Origin: Corallococcus caeni
GTDB taxonomy: Bacteria; Myxococcota; Myxococcia; Myxococcales; Myxococcaceae
DNA length: 64,000 nucleotides
Direction of reading: 5' to 3'
Assembly (NCBI RefSeq): GCF_036245865.1
Contig: NZ_BTTW01000001.1
Location: 1,550,001-1,614,000, forward strand
Part shown: positions 8,921-18,971 of the stretch, in pieces
Position numbering within the stretch: position 1 is the stretch's first letter
Layout: each line of letters starts with the position of its first letter
Position numbers and translations under genes: made by a program
Notes under the pieces: model-generated
What the model saw: only the letters and a program-made list of their open reading frames with translations
Told to the model about the DNA's origin: nothing
Databases searched by the model: none

Positions 8921-11716
8921 TTAGAGGCTCTGCGCGATGGTCTGCCGGTTGAGGATGCGGGGCGTGATGAAGATGAGCAGCTCCTGCCGCTCGTCCGTGT
9001 CGTTGGTGTTCCGGAAAAAGAAGCCGAGCACGGGGATCTTCGACAGGAAGGGCACCGAGTTGGTCCGGGTGCTGCCCCGGCGCACGTAGATGCCGCCGAT
9101 GACCGTCGTGTCGCCGTCCTTCACCAGGACCTGGGTGTTGGCCTCCTTGCGCTGGATGGAGGGCTGGCCGTTGGCGCCGGTGTTGGACGGGTCCGGCTGG
9201 TTGTTCTGCGCCGCGATGGACATGAGGATGCTGCCGTCCTGGGTGATGTGCGGCGTGACTTCCAGCGACAGGCGCGCTTCCACGAAGGTCGTGTTCACGC
9301 CGCCGGCCGACGTCTGGCTGAACGGGATGGACAGACCCTGGCTGATGCGGGCCGTGTTGTTGTCCAGCGTGGTGACCTTGGGCGAGGAGATGGTCTTCAC
9401 GGTGCCCTCCGTCTCCGCCGCGGACAGGCGCAGGTTGAGCTGCACGGCGCCGCCCGCGGAGCCGAAGGCGAAGCCCATGGCGCCACCGAGGCCCTCACCC
9501 ACCGCCGCCGGCAGGTTCACCGCGAAGTTGGGCTGGGTGGGGACACCCGGCGCCGCGCCGCCCGCGCCGCCCGTGACGCCGACGGTGCTGGGGAAGATGA
9601 GGCCGGTGGGGTTGCCCGTCGCGGTGGACAGGCGCGTCTGGCCGCCCCACTGCACGCCCAGGTTGCGGCTGAAGGTGGTGCTCGCCTCCACGATGCGGCT
9701 CTCGATGAGGACCTGCGGCGTCTGCGTGTCCAGGCTGCGCACCAGGGCGCGCGCCTTCTCCGTGTTGGAGCGGATGTCCTTGATGATGAGCACGTTGGTG
9801 CGCGTGTCCACCGTCACCGAGCCGCGGTCGCTGAGCACGTCCTTCACGCGCGACGACATCTCACCGGCCACCGCGTAGTTCACAGGCACCAGGCTGACCA
9901 GCAGGTCCTCCTGCTGCTGCAGCGACTTCTTGCGCTCCTGGCGCAGCCGCGCCTCCTCTTCCAGGGTCTTCAGCGGCGCGATGCGGATGATGTTGCCCAC
10001 CTGCTCCTGGCCCAGCTGCTTGGTGCGCAGGATGAGGTCCAGCGCCTGGTCCCAGGGCACGTTGCGCAGGCGGATGGTCACGCGGCCACCGACGTCGTCG
10101 GCCACCACGATGTTGCGCTTGGAGATCTCCGCGATGACGCGCAGCAGGTTCTGGATGTCGATGTCCTTGAACTCGAAGGACACGCGCTTGCCGCGGTAGC
10201 GGGCCTGCTGGGGCGCGCCCTCCGCCGCGTACGCCGGGGCCTCCGCCGTGAAGCCGGCGGTGCGCTGGGTGACGGCGACCTCCTCCGTCTTCACGCCCTG
10301 CACGTCCAGCCGCCAGCTCAGGCTGTTGGCGCCCTGGGTGACGTTCTCCTCGATGGCGCCGTCCGCGGCGACCACCAGGCGCACCTTGCGGCCCTCACCG
10401 GGGACGCTGAAGGCGCTGATCATCTTCACCGGCGTGTCCAGCGCGCTGGTATCCAGGCTGCGCTCCAGCTTCTTGGGCAGGCGCGCGTTCTCCAGCGTCA
10501 GCACCGCGCTGCGCGGATCCGGGCGGTCCACCTTCCACGCCGTCGCGCCGGACAGCTTCAGCTGCACGCGGCCGCCCGAGGGGCTCTCGTCGAAGGACAG
10601 GTCCTTGACCTCCACCACCGCCGGCTGCGGCGCGGCCTGCGCCACGGCGGGCTGCGGCTTCGCGGCTTCCTGCACGGGCTGCGGGCGCAGGGGCTCGGTC
10701 TCCGCCACCGCGTCGCGGGGCTGGGACGGCTTGGGCTTGCGCGCCACCGCGCTTCCCAGCACCACCTCCAGGCCGCGCTCGGCGCGGTCCACGCGGTACG
10801 CGGGCATGTCGCCCTTGGCCACGAGCACCAAGCGGACCTTGTCCTCGTGGGCGCCCACGCGCACGTCCTTGAGCAGGTTGCCCTTCACCTTGGGCGCCTT
10901 CGCGCTCAGGCCCACGCCGTACACGTCCACGGCCAGGCGAGGCGGATCCACCAGCTCCAGGACCTCGTAGCGGGCGATGTCGCCGTCGGCGGCGACGCGC
11001 AGCGCCTCGCCGTTCATGGACAGCTGGGTGATGCGCTGGGCCGGGTGGGCCACCTCGCGCTCATCCGCCTCCGTGGCGACGACGTTCTCACGGCCCGGCG
11101 CCTGCGACGGCGCGGACTTGGAGGAGGTCCCCTCCTCCGGCACCACCGCCACCATGGCCTCCACCGGCGCGGGCGCGGCCGCCGGAGCGGGCGCGGCCTT
11201 CACCGGCGCGGCGGCGACCGCCTGGGCGGCGGCGGCCTTCGGCGCGGCGGGCTCCGCCGGCTTCACCTCCGCGGGAGCCTGGGCGGTCGCGGCGGCGGGG
11301 GCCACCGGCGAACCGTCCACGGAGATGACCACGCGGTTGCCCTCCGCGCGGACGTCGTACTGGGAGGCCTGGTCGAGCGCCACCAGCACGCGGCCCACGC
11401 TGGCGCGCGCGTCGGAGAACTGGGCGGCCACCACGCCGGACACCGGACCGGTGCCGTCATGGTGCCCCTTGATGCCGGTGGCGTCCGCGGACGACAGGTC
11501 CACCACCAGCCGCTCCGGCCCACTGAGCCGGAAGACGGTGAAGGTGGGCGGCCGGGTCCCGGTCACCACGACCTGGGCACCGGCTCCCGTCCGGGACACC
11601 TGCAGGTCCCGCAGCGTATTGAGATCCGCGCCGTACACCTTGGCGCTTGCCAGGACGACCGCCCATGCGGCCGCCATGATCCACTTGCCCCTCGTCACAG
11701 CGCTCTGCTCGAGCAT
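8921..11716 (-). CDS. pilQ: Type IV pilus secretin
   Basis: PilQ (931 residues) forms the outer-membrane channel through which the pilus passes. After the signal sequence (AAAWAVVLASAKVYGA) come three AMIN-type beta domains: one starting near ADLNTLRDLQVSRTG, one around 'RITQLSMNGEALRV', and one around 'VEVKDLSFDESPSGG'. They are separated by Ala/Pro linkers. A secretin N0/STN segment follows ('VSFEFKDIDIQNLLRVIAE'), then an N1-like domain ('SLVPVNYAVAGEMSSRVKD'), then the secretin barrel with 'VPFLSKIPVLGFFFRN' and the terminal 'ELLIFITPRIL'. Three AMIN domains match the M. xanthus protein. The start is taken as the ATG at 11716 with GAGGGG just upstream; a TTG at 11731 is possible. It is the last structural gene of pilMNOPQ. 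Confidence 0.96.
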   Translation of the reverse strand: MLEQSAVTRGKWIMAAAWAVVLASAKVYGADLNTLRDLQVSRTGAGAQVVVTGTRPPTFTVFRLSGPERLVVDLSSADATGIKGHHDGTGPVSGVVAAQFSDARASVGRVLVALDQASQYDVRAEGNRVVISVDGSPVAPAAATAQAPAEVKPAEPAAPKAAAAQAVAAAPVKAAPAPAAAPAPVEAMVAVVPEEGTSSKSAPSQAPGRENVVATEADEREVAHPAQRITQLSMNGEALRVAADGDIARYEVLELVDPPRLAVDVYGVGLSAKAPKVKGNLLKDVRVGAHEDKVRLVLVAKGDMPAYRVDRAERGLEVVLGSAVARKPKPSQPRDAVAETEPLRPQPVQEAAKPQPAVAQAAPQPAVVEVKDLSFDESPSGGRVQLKLSGATAWKVDRPDPRSAVLTLENARLPKKLERSLDTSALDTPVKMISAFSVPGEGRKVRLVVAADGAIEENVTQGANSLSWRLDVQGVKTEEVAVTQRTAGFTAEAPAYAAEGAPQQARYRGKRVSFEFKDIDIQNLLRVIAEISKRNIVVADDVGGRVTIRLRNVPWDQALDLILRTKQLGQEQVGNIIRIAPLKTLEEEARLRQERKKSLQQQEDLLVSLVPVNYAVAGEMSSRVKDVLSDRGSVTVDTRTNVLIIKDIRSNTEKARALVRSLDTQTPQVLIESRIVEASTTFSRNLGVQWGGQTRLSTATGNPTGLIFPSTVGVTGGAGGAAPGVPTQPNFAVNLPAAVGEGLGGAMGFAFGSAGGAVQLNLRLSAAETEGTVKTISSPKVTTLDNNTARISQGLSIPFSQTSAGGVNTTFVEARLSLEVTPHITQDGSILMSIAAQNNQPDPSNTGANGQPSIQRKEANTQVLVKDGDTTVIGGIYVRRGSTRTNSVPFLSKIPVLGFFFRNTNDTDERQELLIFITPRILNRQTIAQSL

Positions 11717-11774
11717 GCGTCCCCTCAACAAGTTGGAAGCGGGCGACGACTGCCCGCGGGCGCGCCGTGGGGCG

Positions 11775-12335
11775 CTACTCCCAGTTCTTGCCCGTCATCA
11801 GGTTGTATGCGGGGTCCTTCACGCCATCCGCCTTGAGCTGGAGACTCACCGGGTTGCTGATGAGCTCGCCCTTGGCACCCGTGAAGACCTCGGTGACGGT
11901 GACCGAGTCCCTTAGAATCTGTGTCACCTTGCCGCCCTGGCGCCCCACGCGGGTGTTGCGCCGGACGATGTGGCCGCGACCCAGGGGGTCCTCGACCATC
12001 GCCAGCGGGCTGGAATCCCCCGTGACGACCGCCACCAGCTTGAGCTGGTCGAGGTCGAACACGCACAGGGGTTCGTTGCAGGCTCGCTCCGGTGCGTCAC
12101 GCGCCACCGGCCCGAGCTCTTCCAGCGGACTGCGGAACGGATCCCGCTTGCCCACCGGACTGTAGGTGTAGACGAACGCTGGCGCCGCCGACGCCTCGGT
12201 CTTCTCTTCCACCGGGGCCGGCGCGGGGGCGGCGGCCTGGGGGGGAGCAGGTGGCGGAGCTGGTGGCGTGTCCTCACAAGCGGACAGGGTCAGCGCCATC
12301 ACCGCAGCGGTCATCGTGGACTTGAACGTCTTCAT
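11775..12335 (-). CDS. pilP: Type IV pilus assembly lipoprotein
   Basis: PilP (186 residues) links the PilN/O inner-membrane complex to the PilQ secretin. It begins MKTFKSTMTAAVMALTLSAC, a signal peptide with lipobox LSAC, then a Pro/Ala tether (DTPPAPPPAPPQAA). The globular domain has 'RDPFRSPLEELG', 'LCVFDLDQLKLVAVV' and 'DPLGRGHIVRRNTRVGRQGG', matching the PilP family's homology region. The ATG at 12335 fits an AAGGG nine bases upstream better than the in-frame ATG at 12344, which touches that motif. It lies 44 bases after pilO and 58 before pilQ. Confidence 0.95.
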   Translation of the reverse strand: MKTFKSTMTAAVMALTLSACEDTPPAPPPAPPQAAAPAPAPVEEKTEASAAPAFVYTYSPVGKRDPFRSPLEELGPVARDAPERACNEPLCVFDLDQLKLVAVVTGDSSPLAMVEDPLGRGHIVRRNTRVGRQGGKVTQILRDSVTVTEVFTGAKGELISNPVSLQLKADGVKDPAYNLMTGKNWE

Positions 12336-12379
12336 CCGCGTCATCCCTTGTCGCCCCAGTTGCCAGGCGGATCAAGTTT

Positions 12380-12964
12380 CTAGTTGCTCTTCGTCTCGAT
12401 GAACCGGAACGTCGTCGCCAGGAAGCTGCTCTGGAGGACCACCTTCTCGTTCTTCAGGGTCGCGTTATCGAGCTTGATGTTGTTGACGTTGACGATGCGG
12501 CGCATGTTCGCCATCTCCTGAAGGAACATGGCGATCTCGTGGTAGTTGCCGCTCACCGTCATCTTGATGGGGATGCGCGCGAAGAACTCGCTGCCCTCGA
12601 CGTACTCCTTGTCGGGCTCCACGCGGGAGATCTCCAGGCCGGACTTCTTGCCGATGTCGTTGATCTGCGCGAGCAGCTCTTCCATGTCGCGCCGCTCGGG
12701 CAGCTCCGTGAGGGCCTCCGCCAGCTTCTGCTCGAGCACGTCCATCTCACGACGGCGCTCGTTGAGGTTCTGGGCGATCTCGCTCTTCTCCGCGAGCTCC
12801 AGGTCCAGCGTCCGGCGCTCGGACTGGCGGCGGGCGATGTCCTCTTCCGTGGGCTGGATGAAGGAGAAGAAGTTGCCCACGGTCAGCAGGACGACGAGGG
12901 CCGCGAGCCCGCCGAACTTCGCCGCGGGAGGGGCCTTCGCGAGTTGATCCAGGTATTTTTCCAT
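12380..12964 (-). CDS. pilO: Type IV pilus alignment protein
   Basis: PilO (194 residues) has a short cytoplasmic N-terminus, one transmembrane helix (FGGLAALVVLLTVGNFFSF, residues 17-35), and a long periplasmic coiled coil (about 40-95, 'RRTLDLELAEKSEIAQNLNE'). A ferredoxin-like globular domain follows ('PIKMTVSGNYHEIAMFLQEM'). It heterodimerises with PilN in the periplasm and docks PilP. Length is near the family average of about 200. It sits 22 bases after pilN in the pilMNOPQ operon. Confidence 0.95.
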   Translation of the reverse strand: MEKYLDQLAKAPPAAKFGGLAALVVLLTVGNFFSFIQPTEEDIARRQSERRTLDLELAEKSEIAQNLNERRREMDVLEQKLAEALTELPERRDMEELLAQINDIGKKSGLEISRVEPDKEYVEGSEFFARIPIKMTVSGNYHEIAMFLQEMANMRRIVNVNNIKLDNATLKNEKVVLQSSFLATTFRFIETKSN

Positions 12965-12986
12965 GACAGGGGTCCTTCGCCGCCAA

Positions 12987-13670
12987 TCAGATGGCGTAGT
13001 TGGCGGTGAGGGTGAGCTTGAACTCGACGTAGGACGCGGCGCCGGCCGTGCTGGGCCGGGTCTGCACGGCGTTGGTCAGTTCGATGTTCCCGAAGAAGGG
13101 CTTGATGTCGCCGGAGGAGAACTCCTCCACGTTGGCGGTCTCCGTGTTGAAGAGCTCCACGCGCGCCGTCTTGCTGGCGCCGCGGCCCTGATCCACCAGG
13201 CGCCCCATGCCCTTGGGCGTCCACACCATGCCGCCCAGGCCACGCATCAGCTCGGCGACCTCGTCATGGCTGACGGCGGAGCCGTTGATGGTGACGCTGT
13301 TGGAGGCCTCCACGAAGTCCTTGAGCCAGACCTTCTTGGGCATGGCGGAGGACAGCGCGTCCAGCATGCGGACCGGCCCGTTGCGGCCCTTGCGCAGCGT
13401 GTCCAGCACCGCGAGCTTCTTCTCCACCTCCGCCTTGCGGGCGTTGATGTTGGTCACCTCGCCGATGACCTTCTCCAGCTCCGCGATCTTCGCGCGCGTC
13501 TGGGCGATGCCCTGGTTGGCCCGCTGCAGCTCGCCGTCGCGGTCCGCGTACCAGAAGTAGTTGCCCACCACCGCGGCGATCAGGACCGCGGCGTAGAGGG
13601 CCAGCACCTGCCGGCCCATCTCCCGCTTCTTCACCGCCCGGACGGGCAGCAGGTTGATTCGGATCATCAT
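12987..13670 (-). CDS. pilN: Type IV pilus alignment protein
   Basis: PilN (227 residues) carries the N-terminal cytoplasmic motif 'IRINLLPVR', whose INLLP part is known to bind the PilM groove. One transmembrane helix follows (VLALYAAVLIAAVVGNYFWY), then a periplasmic coiled coil ('ANQGIAQTRAKIAELEKVI') and a C-terminal ferredoxin-like domain ('FSSGDIKPFFGNIELTNA'). Two adjacent ATG codons (13670, 13667) are possible starts. It overlaps neither neighbour: 31 bases separate it from pilM and 22 from pilO. Confidence 0.95.
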   Translation of the reverse strand: MMIRINLLPVRAVKKREMGRQVLALYAAVLIAAVVGNYFWYADRDGELQRANQGIAQTRAKIAELEKVIGEVTNINARKAEVEKKLAVLDTLRKGRNGPVRMLDALSSAMPKKVWLKDFVEASNSVTINGSAVSHDEVAELMRGLGGMVWTPKGMGRLVDQGRGASKTARVELFNTETANVEEFSSGDIKPFFGNIELTNAVQTRPSTAGAASYVEFKLTLTANYAI

Positions 13671-13701
13671 GTGCGTTCAGTTCCTCAAGGTCAGAGCGGT
13701 A

Positions 13702-14784
13702 TCAGCCCAGCTTGTCGCCCGGGCGCCGGAGCGCCAGTCCCACTGCCACCGCGGCCATGGGCGCCACGTCCATGATGAACGCGGGGTCGAACTTGCGGTT
13801 GTCCACTTCAATCTTCCGGAACGGGTTGAGGATCTCCACCGGCACGCCGGTCCGCGCCTCGATGGTCTTGAACAGGGCGGGGATCTTCGCGGTGCCGCCG
13901 GAGAGGTAGACCTTGGTGAAGTTCGAGTCCGCGGCGGTGCCCGCGTAGAAGTCCAGCGAGCGCTGGATTTCGCCGGCCACCTGCTCCGCCACGCTGGAGA
14001 GGACGCGCTCCACGTCCTGGGGAACGACGGCGTCCGCGTCCGCGCGGTTGCCGCCGATCTTCAGCGCCTCCGCCTCCTCGTAGGAGACGTTGAGCTGCTT
14101 CTGGATCTCTTCGGTGAACTGGTTGCCGCCGATGGTCACGTCACGGGTGAAGACGGTGACGCCGTTGGCGATGATGTTGATGTTCACCACGGAGGCGCCG
14201 GCGTTGATGAGGACGACGGTCTCCTTGTCCGGCAGCTCGTAGTTCGTGGAGAACATGTTCTGGACGGCGAACGCGTCCACGTCCACCACCACCGGCGCGA
14301 GGCCCGCCTCGGAGACCACGGTGGTGTAGTCGTTGATCATGTCCTTCTTCGCGGCCACCAGCAGCACGTCCATCTGACCGGTGGCGTCGTTGCCGCCGCC
14401 GTCGAGGATCTGCGTGTCGATGTTCACGTCCTTCACGTCGAAGGGGATGTACTGCTCCGCCTCCCACTGGATGCTCTCCTCGAGCTCTTCCTGGCTCATG
14501 CGGGGCATCTGGATCTTCTTGATGATGACCGAGTGGCCGGACACGCCGATGGCGACGTCCTTGCCCTTGACCTTCAGTTCGGACATCAGCTCCTGGACCG
14601 CCTGGACGATGGCCGTGGAGTTCATCAGCGCGCCGTCCACGATGGCTTCCGGGGGCAGTGGCTTCATTCCGAAGCTCTGGAGCGCGTAGCCGACTTCGCC
14701 GCGCTTGCGCTGCTCCTTGAGCATGATCATCTTGATCGACGTCGACCCGATATCCAGCCCGAGTGCCAGTTTGCCCTTCGCCAT
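13702..14784 (-). CDS. pilM: Actin-like type IV pilus protein
   Basis: PilM (360 residues) is a cytoplasmic actin-fold ATP-binding protein that docks PilN. The phosphate-1 motif is 'LGLDIGSTSIKMIML', the phosphate-2 region is 'VVLINAGASVVNINII', and the adenosine motif is 'VYLSGGTAKIPAL'. The ATG at 14784 has GGAG six bases upstream; an in-frame ATG at 14796 would place the ribosome-binding site inside the gene and adds four residues. It is the first gene of pilMNOPQ, with a 240-base upstream region before pilR2. Confidence 0.96.
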   Translation of the reverse strand: MAKGKLALGLDIGSTSIKMIMLKEQRKRGEVGYALQSFGMKPLPPEAIVDGALMNSTAIVQAVQELMSELKVKGKDVAIGVSGHSVIIKKIQMPRMSQEELEESIQWEAEQYIPFDVKDVNIDTQILDGGGNDATGQMDVLLVAAKKDMINDYTTVVSEAGLAPVVVDVDAFAVQNMFSTNYELPDKETVVLINAGASVVNINIIANGVTVFTRDVTIGGNQFTEEIQKQLNVSYEEAEALKIGGNRADADAVVPQDVERVLSSVAEQVAGEIQRSLDFYAGTAADSNFTKVYLSGGTAKIPALFKTIEARTGVPVEILNPFRKIEVDNRKFDPAFIMDVAPMAAVAVGLALRRPGDKLG

Positions 14785-14964
14785 GCGTAACTCCATCGGA
14801 GAGGGGGCCAGCGTAGCACCGGCTTGATACCCCTCCTAAAAAGTGCGTGGCGCCCGGCCGCCCTGCGGACGGGAGAGCGCCGTGAAAGCCAACCACGACC
14901 GCGCCCCCGACCCACCTTCGCGGAGGCCCGATTTTCCGGCCCCGGACGCGTTCCGTCAAATGGC

Positions 14965-14990
14965 GCCGGAGGATTCCTGCCGGAGGATTC
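14965..14990. repeat. Tandem 12-base direct repeat upstream of pilM
   Basis: GCCGGAGGATTC occurs at 14965-14976 and again at 14979-14990, a 14-base period, between pilR2 and pilM and about 180 bases before the pilM start. Paired sites with near-helical spacing can be regulator-binding sites, but no factor is identified. The rest of 14785-15024 shows no clear promoter to me. Confidence 0.45.
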
Positions 14991-15024
14991 TTGAAAGGTC
15001 GGCGGCCGGGCCGCTCCCCTGCCC

Positions 15025-16437
<1,413 letters not shown>

Positions 16438-16471
16438 GGGGTGCCCCCCATCATACGCCGGTCCGCCGCCG

Positions 16472-17590
16472 TCAGGCCGCTGGCAGGGACAGCCGGAAGC
16501 ACGCGCCGCCGCCCGCGTCGTCGCGCGCGTCCAGCCGGCCGCCCATGCCCTGGGCCAGGTTCAGCGACACCGCGAGCCCCAGGCCCGTGCCCTGGCGCCC
16601 CTTGGTGGTGAAGAACGGCTCGAAGAGGTGCGCGCGCACCTCCGGCGACAGGCCCGGGCCGCTGTCCCGCACCTCCACCAGGACGAGCGCGTCCTCGCGC
16701 CGGGTGGAGACGCGCACGTGGCCCTCGCCTCCCATGGCCTGGGCGGCGTTGAGCAGCAGGTTGATGAGGATCTGCGACAGGGGGCCGCTGTCGGCGCGGG
16801 CCAGCAGCCCGGGTGTCACCTCCAGGGTGACGTCCACCCGGTCCAGCTCCGGCCCGGCGCGCACCAGCCGCACGCACGTCTCCACCACCTGCCCCACGTC
16901 CACCGGCCCGGGCTGGGTGCTGGCCGGACGGCCCAGGTCCAGCAGCCCCCGCACGATGCGGTCGATGCGGAGCACCTCGTGGTCGATGCGCTCCAGGAAG
17001 TCCTTCAGCTCCGGCCCCTGCGCCCGGGAGCGCGCCAGGGAGAGGTAGCCCAGGATGCCCGCCAGCGGGTTGCCCACCTCGTGCGCCACGCCCGCGGCCA
17101 GCTTCCCCACCGTGGCCAGCCGCTCGGAGGCGACCAGCTCCGTCTGCGCCCGCGCGAGCCGGGCGTTCGCCTCGCGCAGCGCCTCCAGCTGCGAGCGCGT
17201 GAGGGCCTGCTCCTGGCGCAGCGCCTCCGCCATGCGCCGCAGCTCGCCCTGGATGCGCGACAGGAACGGCCCGCCCTGCCCGGAGAGCGGCACGTCCAGT
17301 TGCAGCCGTCCCAGTTGCTCCACGGACTTCTCCATGGCGCGCAGCGGGCGCCCCACCGCCAGGTACAGCACGCCGTAGGCCAGGACCGTCAGCACCAGCA
17401 GGTCCAGCCCCAGCGCCAGCGGCAGGAAGGCGCGGATCCGCGCCAGGCCCTCCATGTCCAGCGACCCCGGCAGCGCCAGCCTGCGCGCCGTGTCCAGGAG
17501 GCGGATCAACACCGGCTGCAGCGTCAGCCACGACAGGCCCGTGGACAGCGACCCCAGGAGGAACGCCACGCTGGCGATGCGCCACTTCAT
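16472..17590 (-). CDS. pilS2: Membrane sensor histidine kinase of the pil cluster
   Basis: A 372-residue histidine kinase with two N-terminal transmembrane segments (residues 5-25 and 57-80), a HAMP-like linker and coiled coil to about residue 150, and a HisKA domain with phospho-accepting His170 in 'AAGVAHEVGNPLAGIL'. The HATPase domain has N ('LINLLLNAAQAM'), G1 ('DSGPGL'), F ('FEPFFTTK') and G2 ('GTGLGLAVS') boxes. The stretch between the two helices (about 30 residues) is too short for a large sensor domain. It is the probable cognate kinase of the regulator that follows, and lies 22 bases after pilD. Confidence 0.88.
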   Translation of the reverse strand: MKWRIASVAFLLGSLSTGLSWLTLQPVLIRLLDTARRLALPGSLDMEGLARIRAFLPLALGLDLLVLTVLAYGVLYLAVGRPLRAMEKSVEQLGRLQLDVPLSGQGGPFLSRIQGELRRMAEALRQEQALTRSQLEALREANARLARAQTELVASERLATVGKLAAGVAHEVGNPLAGILGYLSLARSRAQGPELKDFLERIDHEVLRIDRIVRGLLDLGRPASTQPGPVDVGQVVETCVRLVRAGPELDRVDVTLEVTPGLLARADSGPLSQILINLLLNAAQAMGGEGHVRVSTRREDALVLVEVRDSGPGLSPEVRAHLFEPFFTTKGRQGTGLGLAVSLNLAQGMGGRLDARDDAGGGACFRLSLPAA

Positions 17591-17612
17591 CCCGGCACCG
17601 GCCCGAGCCCCC

Positions 17613-18740
17613 TCACCGCGTCCCCCCCAGCATCAGCGCCACCTCCACCGGCAGCACGCGCATGAGCCACGGCCCCAGCAGCATCACCTCCAGCCCCGCC
17701 AGCGCCAGCCACGGGCCGAAAGGGATGTTGGTGGGACCGGGGACCCACTCCTCCTCCTCCCCCGCCTCGTCCAGCTCCGCGTCCGGGATGGGCTGGAAGA
17801 GCAGGCACCAGGGGACGAGCACCACCCGCTTCCACAGGGGCAGGCCGGGCTTCGTGAAGTCCCACGTCATCGTGGGCTCGGGCGCTTCTTCCTCCGCCGG
17901 AGCCTCCGGAGCCGGGGTGAGTGCCGCGTCGGCCTCCGGGCCCTGAGGTGGATGCGGGGGCGCCGCGCCGCCGCCCACGGCCTCCTCCGGCGGGGGTGCG
18001 GCGGCCCCAGGCTCCCCGGCGGACTGCTGGGGAGCGCCGCGCGGCCCCGCCCTGCCCGTGAGGGCGAGCAGCGCCACGCCCACGATGGAGCCCTGCAGCG
18101 ACGAGAAGAAGAGGATGCCCAGCAGCGAGTGCCACCCCAGGAACGCACCCAGGAGCGCGACGAGGAACTTGTCCCCGCCGCCCAGCGCCTCGCGCTTGAA
18201 CGCGCGCCAACCGATGTACTCCATCAACCGGAAGCCGAGGAACCCCACCGCCGCGCCCAGCGCCGCCTGCGCCACCGCGCCCGCGCCCCGGGGGATGGCC
18301 AGCAGCACGCCCGCCGCGATGCCCGGCAGCGTCAGCGAGAACGGGAGGATCCAGTGTTCCAGGTCGATGAAGGTGAGCGGCACCAGCAGGAACACGAGCA
18401 CCAGCGCGGGCACCAGCGCGTACGTCCAGTCAAAGCGCTTGAGGCACGCGAGGAACAACAGCCCCGTGAGCAGCTCCACCATCACGTAGCGCGGAGAGAT
18501 GGGCATGCCGCAGCCCCGGCACTTCCCGCGCAGGCCCAGCCACGACAGGACGGGGATGTTCTCGTACCAGGAGAGCACGTGCCCGCACTTCGGGCAGCGG
18601 GAGCCGGGCCGCACGATGCTCAGTCCTTCTGGCACCCGCGCGATGACGACATTGAGGAAGGAGCCGATGCACAGGCCGAGGATGAACAGGAAGAGGATGA
18701 AGAGGGGCTCGGCCCAGCCCGGCGCGTAGGTGAACGTCAC
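17613..18740 (-). CDS. pilD: Prepilin peptidase/N-methyltransferase with a long insert
   Basis: PilD cleaves the PilA leader and methylates the new N-terminal residue. Features seen are 'GLCIGSFLNVVIARVPEG' at the N-terminus, the zinc-binding pairs C49xxC52 and C74xxC77, the catalytic Asp126 in 'FIDLEHWILP', and the GxGD-type aspartate Asp190 in 'LGGGDKFLVALLGAFLGW'. At 375 residues it is about 85 longer than usual. The excess is an Ala/Pro/Glu-rich stretch (about 229-337) placed just before the conserved 'IPFGPWLALAG' (339-349). The start is GTG at 18740. It is divergent from pilA across a 231-base intergenic region and 22 bases before pilS2. Confidence 0.95.
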   Translation of the reverse strand: MTFTYAPGWAEPLFILFLFILGLCIGSFLNVVIARVPEGLSIVRPGSRCPKCGHVLSWYENIPVLSWLGLRGKCRGCGMPISPRYVMVELLTGLLFLACLKRFDWTYALVPALVLVFLLVPLTFIDLEHWILPFSLTLPGIAAGVLLAIPRGAGAVAQAALGAAVGFLGFRLMEYIGWRAFKREALGGGDKFLVALLGAFLGWHSLLGILFFSSLQGSIVGVALLALTGRAGPRGAPQQSAGEPGAAAPPPEEAVGGGAAPPHPPQGPEADAALTPAPEAPAEEEAPEPTMTWDFTKPGLPLWKRVVLVPWCLLFQPIPDAELDEAGEEEEWVPGPTNIPFGPWLALAGLEVMLLGPWLMRVLPVEVALMLGGTR

Positions 18741-18903
18741 GGAGCCCGGAATCCTACCCGCCGCTTCCGGAGCTGGCGACTGCGCGATGGAGGACGAAAA
18801 CCGTCAGCGCGGGTGACAAAAATTGGCAGGCCTCGCGGCTGATCCACCCACCGCTGCGCCCGCCTGCCCTGGGAATCCCGGGGGTTGGGTGGATTGTTCG
18901 GCG

Positions 18904-18919
18904 TGGCACTCTTCGTGCT
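18904..18919 (+). promoter_or_regulatory. Sigma-54 promoter of pilA
   Basis: TGGCAC (18904-18909), five bases, then GTGCT (18915-18919) match the -24/-12 consensus TGGCAC-N5-TTGCW with exact GG-to-GC spacing. The predicted transcription start is near 18931, giving a leader of about 40 bases before the pilA ATG at 18972. The M. xanthus pilA gene is known to be sigma-54 dependent and PilR controlled. Confidence 0.85.
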
Positions 18920-18971
18920 AAGAGTTCGCACGTCGTTCAACCCCCCTCTGCCTGCCGCGGAGTCCCCAAAC

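Noticed and set aside
8735-11836. Plus-strand open frame (about 1030 codons) opposite pilQ
   Set aside because: Composition (Arg, Gly, Ala, His repeats) is typical of an antisense shadow in high-GC coding DNA; pilQ has unmistakable secretin motifs.
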